From assembly GCF_018417535.1 (NCBI RefSeq), contig NZ_CP070978.1:1054001-1118000 (forward strand): DNA of 64,000 bases, read 5' to 3'. Shown here in pieces: positions 61,553-64,000 of this stretch. Source of the DNA: Burkholderia pyrrocinia. Its GTDB lineage: Bacteria; Pseudomonadota; Gammaproteobacteria; Burkholderiales; Burkholderiaceae. Made by a program: the position numbers and the translations under genes. The notes beneath the pieces were generated by a model that searched no databases, had not been told where the DNA came from, and saw nothing but the letters and a program-made list of their open reading frames with translations. The stretch's first letter is position 1. Each line of letters starts with the position of its first letter.

Positions 61553-63769
61553 TCACGGTTTCCAGCGATACATCAGCACCTTGCCGCGCGCGTCTTCCTC
61601 GACGAACACGAGGTATTCGCCGTTCTCGCGCCGGAACGCGCTGATGCCGAACGGCACGTCGACCCAGCCGGATGCCTTGCCGACCTCGGTGCCCGGGCTC
61701 ATCACGCCCACTTCCTTGCCGGTGTCCTTGTCGTACACGTGGATCTTGCCGACCGGCTCCACGGTGAAGATGTAGCGGCCCTCGACCGTGATCCCGATCA
61801 GGTCCAGGATCGGCTTCGCGTCGAGCTGCCACGGCAGCGCGACCGTGTAGCGCACGACGGGCGAGCCGGTCGACCACTTGTCGAAGCGCACCAGCACGCG
61901 GCCGACTTCCTTGTTGATGCCCGGCTGAGGCGGCGCGTCGGCTGTGTAGCCGGTCACGTACAGCGTGTCCGTCTGCGCGTCGTAGATCGAGCGGCGCAGT
62001 TGCGTGAACGGCTGCGGCATCGGGTAGGTCGTGACCTTGTCGTACGAGTAGATCGGGTTGCCGGCCTTGTCGACGCCGCCGTAGCGGAACCGGTGGATGC
62101 CGCGCACGTCGCTCGTGCGCCAGATGTCGCCCTTCGTGTCGACCCACCAGCCCCAGCCGCCGGCCTTGGCCTTGCCAGTCGTGTTGATCTCGAACTCGTC
62201 GGCGTCGAGCCGGCCGTTGCCGTTCGCGTCGCGCCATAGCCAGTCGCCGCCGGGCGCCTTGTTCGGCACCTTGTCGACCGGCCGCGCGCGGCCTGCGATC
62301 AGGGCCGACGGAATCGCCACCTCGCCGTCGCGCTTCGCATCGAAGCGGTAGATCTTCAGGTGATCGGCGTACATGTCGGTCAGGTACAGGAACGTCCGGC
62401 CGTCGACGCGACGCGCGATCGGCATGCCCGGCCACTGGTCCGTGTGGAACACGGGGTCGTCCGGATACTTGAAGCGGTTCGACAGGAAGCCGACGTATTT
62501 CCAGTCCTGCCCCGGCGGCTTCGACAGGTCGAGCTCGAAGCGCTTGTTGCCCGTGTACACGCTGTTCGGCCGCGCGGGGTCGAGCCACGCGCCGTCGACG
62601 AACAGCAGCCCCTGCACCTGCCAGCGCGGCTTGCCGTCCGGCGTGTAGCTTTCGAGCACCGCGCCGAGCCCCGCGCCGATCGTGTCGTGGCGCGGCCCGA
62701 TGCCGTTCATCGACACATACACGTTGCCCGCGCGATCGACGCCGACGCCCGTCAGCCCGTTGAAGCGCTGCGGCCCCGGCCGCCCCGGCACGGGGCCGGC
62801 GAAGATGCCGCCGCGCTCGCCGAGCGTGCCGGATTGCGCATAACCCTTGCCGCCTTTCGAAAAGATCAGGATCTGCTGGCGCGGCCCGTTGTCCGCGACG
62901 AGCACGCGCCCTTTCGCGTCGACCGCCACGTCCACCGCGTCGGTGCCTTCCGGCAGCGCGGGCGCGTCGTCCAGCTTGCGGCCGTCCGCCCGCACGTGCA
63001 CGAGGTGCGCGGGGCCGTTGAGCGTGTCCGTGAGCAGCCACAGCGTGCCGTCGCCCGCGAGCGCGATGCGGCCCGGTTCGTGCGCGCTCCACGTGCCCTT
63101 CTGCTGCATCGTCTCGGCGTCGAATACATTCACCACGTCGTGCGACGGATTCGTCGCGAACAGCGTCTTGTCGTCGGCCGCGAGGCCGCCCACTTCCGCC
63201 TTCACCTCGCCCACTTCCGAGCGCGCGGGGGCCGGCACCTCGTTGATCATCATGAAGCTTGCAGCCATGCGCGCGCGGCCGGCATCGGCGCGGCCGCCCG
63301 GCGCGACCTGCGGCGCCGCGCGAAACGGCGCGGGCTGCTTCATGTCGCCGATCGTGCGCCGCGAGATGCCGAACCACTGCTTGCCCTTGTCCGGCCAGAT
63401 GCCGGCCGACTGCAGGTGGCCGCGTTCGTTGCCGACACCGATCGCGACATACGCGTACTTGCTGTTTACGGCGATCGCGTTGCCGCCGAGATTGCCCCAG
63501 CCGTGCGTGCCGCCGGCGAAGCCGAGCATCTTCCCGTCCTGGTAGACGCTCGCCTCGGCACCGCTTTCGTCCCAAGGCGCATTCGTATACACCTTGCCTT
63601 CAGGCGTCACCGCGATCGCGCGGATGTCGATCTGCGTCCAGCTTCCGTCGCCATAGCCGAACGTGTTGCCGATCCACGACGTCGTCGCGGGCAACACCGT
63701 CTCGGCCGACGCGGCGCTCGTCAGCAGCGTCGCGCATACCGTCATGCCTACCAGAATCAGACGTCGCAA
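61553..63769 (-). CDS. Secreted beta-propeller-like protein with an EF-hand-type loop
   Basis: Protein of 738 residues with a proposed TTG start at 63769. GGAG lies seven bases upstream, and this start gives a normal signal peptide (RRLILVGMTVCATLLTSAASA). A GTG/ATG frame further upstream exists but makes an overlong N-terminus. The mature protein has repeated strand patterns of the NHL/SMP30 kind (DAVDVAVDAKGRVLVADNG, GVGVDRAGNVYVSMNG, ITVEGRYIFTVEPVGKIHVYD), suggesting a propeller. Residues 514-525 read DANGNGRLDADE, a complete EF-hand calcium loop. It is the first gene visible of the flippase/glycosyltransferase unit and sits where cepacian clusters have bceP. Function unknown. Confidence 0.75.
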   Translation of the reverse strand: MRRLILVGMTVCATLLTSAASAETVLPATTSWIGNTFGYGDGSWTQIDIRAIAVTPEGKVYTNAPWDESGAEASVYQDGKMLGFAGGTHGWGNLGGNAIAVNSKYAYVAIGVGNERGHLQSAGIWPDKGKQWFGISRRTIGDMKQPAPFRAAPQVAPGGRADAGRARMAASFMMINEVPAPARSEVGEVKAEVGGLAADDKTLFATNPSHDVVNVFDAETMQQKGTWSAHEPGRIALAGDGTLWLLTDTLNGPAHLVHVRADGRKLDDAPALPEGTDAVDVAVDAKGRVLVADNGPRQQILIFSKGGKGYAQSGTLGERGGIFAGPVPGRPGPQRFNGLTGVGVDRAGNVYVSMNGIGPRHDTIGAGLGAVLESYTPDGKPRWQVQGLLFVDGAWLDPARPNSVYTGNKRFELDLSKPPGQDWKYVGFLSNRFKYPDDPVFHTDQWPGMPIARRVDGRTFLYLTDMYADHLKIYRFDAKRDGEVAIPSALIAGRARPVDKVPNKAPGGDWLWRDANGNGRLDADEFEINTTGKAKAGGWGWWVDTKGDIWRTSDVRGIHRFRYGGVDKAGNPIYSYDKVTTYPMPQPFTQLRRSIYDAQTDTLYVTGYTADAPPQPGINKEVGRVLVRFDKWSTGSPVVRYTVALPWQLDAKPILDLIGITVEGRYIFTVEPVGKIHVYDKDTGKEVGVMSPGTEVGKASGWVDVPFGISAFRRENGEYLVFVEEDARGKVLMYRWKP

Positions 63770-64000
63770 TGCGCTTCTCCAGACTCGATGCAAAAGCGAC
63801 CGGCGCCGTCGCGGACTGCCGCCGGCGCACCCTGTCGCTAAATAAATGGGTTTCAAACGTCGCGATGCAGGTTACAAGCAAAAATAATCACAAGAAATTT
63901 GGAAATATTTGGGGATGTTTCCGCGTGAAATATCGAACCGGAACAGGCAGGAAATAGCGTACAAAAACGGCAACAACGACCGCCTTTCATGCACCGCCCT
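63770..64000 (-). other. Upstream region of the propeller gene
   Basis: The region becomes A+T-rich between 63840 and 63960 (several AAAT and TTTGG tracts). It probably carries the promoter of the bceP-Q-R unit. No gene seen to the window end. Confidence 0.4.

Noticed and set aside
1-64000. CRISPR arrays or insertion sequences
   Set aside because: No regularly spaced repeats, terminal inverted repeats with transposase, or rRNA genes were seen in the window.

Overview
The window is GC-rich, gene-dense DNA that reads as a Burkholderia chromosome, most likely a member of the Burkholderia cepacia complex. Three things support this: the strong GC-ending codon bias, an OpcP-like general porin, and an arrangement on the right side that matches the cepacian exopolysaccharide cluster II (bceP-Q-R-S-T). 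No phage, insertion sequence, integrase or CRISPR array is visible. The assignment rests on reading, not on a database search.

Left part. Positions 1-1098 hold the end of a GT87-type membrane glycosyltransferase. It converges on a complete Tad (Flp pilus) operon on the minus strand (11563 down to 1062): flp, prepilin peptidase, cpaB, secretin cpaC, cpaD, tadZ, ATPase tadA, tadB, tadC, TPR lipoprotein tadD, pseudopilin tadE and a tadG-like gene. Most junctions are 4-base ATGA or GTGA overlaps. A candidate promoter lies about 250 bases upstream of flp. Then comes an organosulfur block: an aliphatic-sulfonate-type ABC transporter (12462-16154), two TauD-family dioxygenases (16303-18361), a peptide-type solute-binding protein (minus), a DUF427 protein and a separate SsuA-like binding protein with a twin-arginine-like leader.

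Middle. Positions 22663-29092 form a decarboxylase/polyamine region: a PotE-type antiporter with an AdiA-like decarboxylase on minus, and a divergent ornithine decarboxylase on plus. After it come a secreted hypothetical protein, an iron alcohol dehydrogenase with an ABM-domain partner, a LysR remnant, an SDR/LysR divergent pair and a XanP-like xanthine permease. A 3-kb stretch of short unrecognised genes plus a NUDIX hydrolase (35.2-38.1 kb) leads to the tRNA-Sec gene. This tRNA is the distal end of a one-strand selenocysteine locus: fdoG (with in-frame UGA at codon 197 and a SECIS-like hairpin), fdoH, fdoI, fdhE, selA, selB, selC. It carries a selenoprotein formate dehydrogenase and all the Sec-insertion genes except selD, which is not in the window.

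Right part. A YihY/BrkB membrane protein, a porin with a clear terminator, a VOC protein, an AadA-like nucleotidyltransferase, an HU protein with a lysine/alanine-rich tail and an acyltransferase precede the exopolysaccharide genes. These are galU (bceT position), a 47-residue membrane peptide, acyltransferase bceS (plus strand), the double glycosyltransferase bceR, flippase bceQ and a secreted beta-propeller-like protein with a 12-residue EF-hand-type loop. Many starts were re-chosen from ribosome-binding sites, including GTG starts for tadA, speF, selA, fdhE and the aadA-like gene, and a TTG start for the propeller gene.
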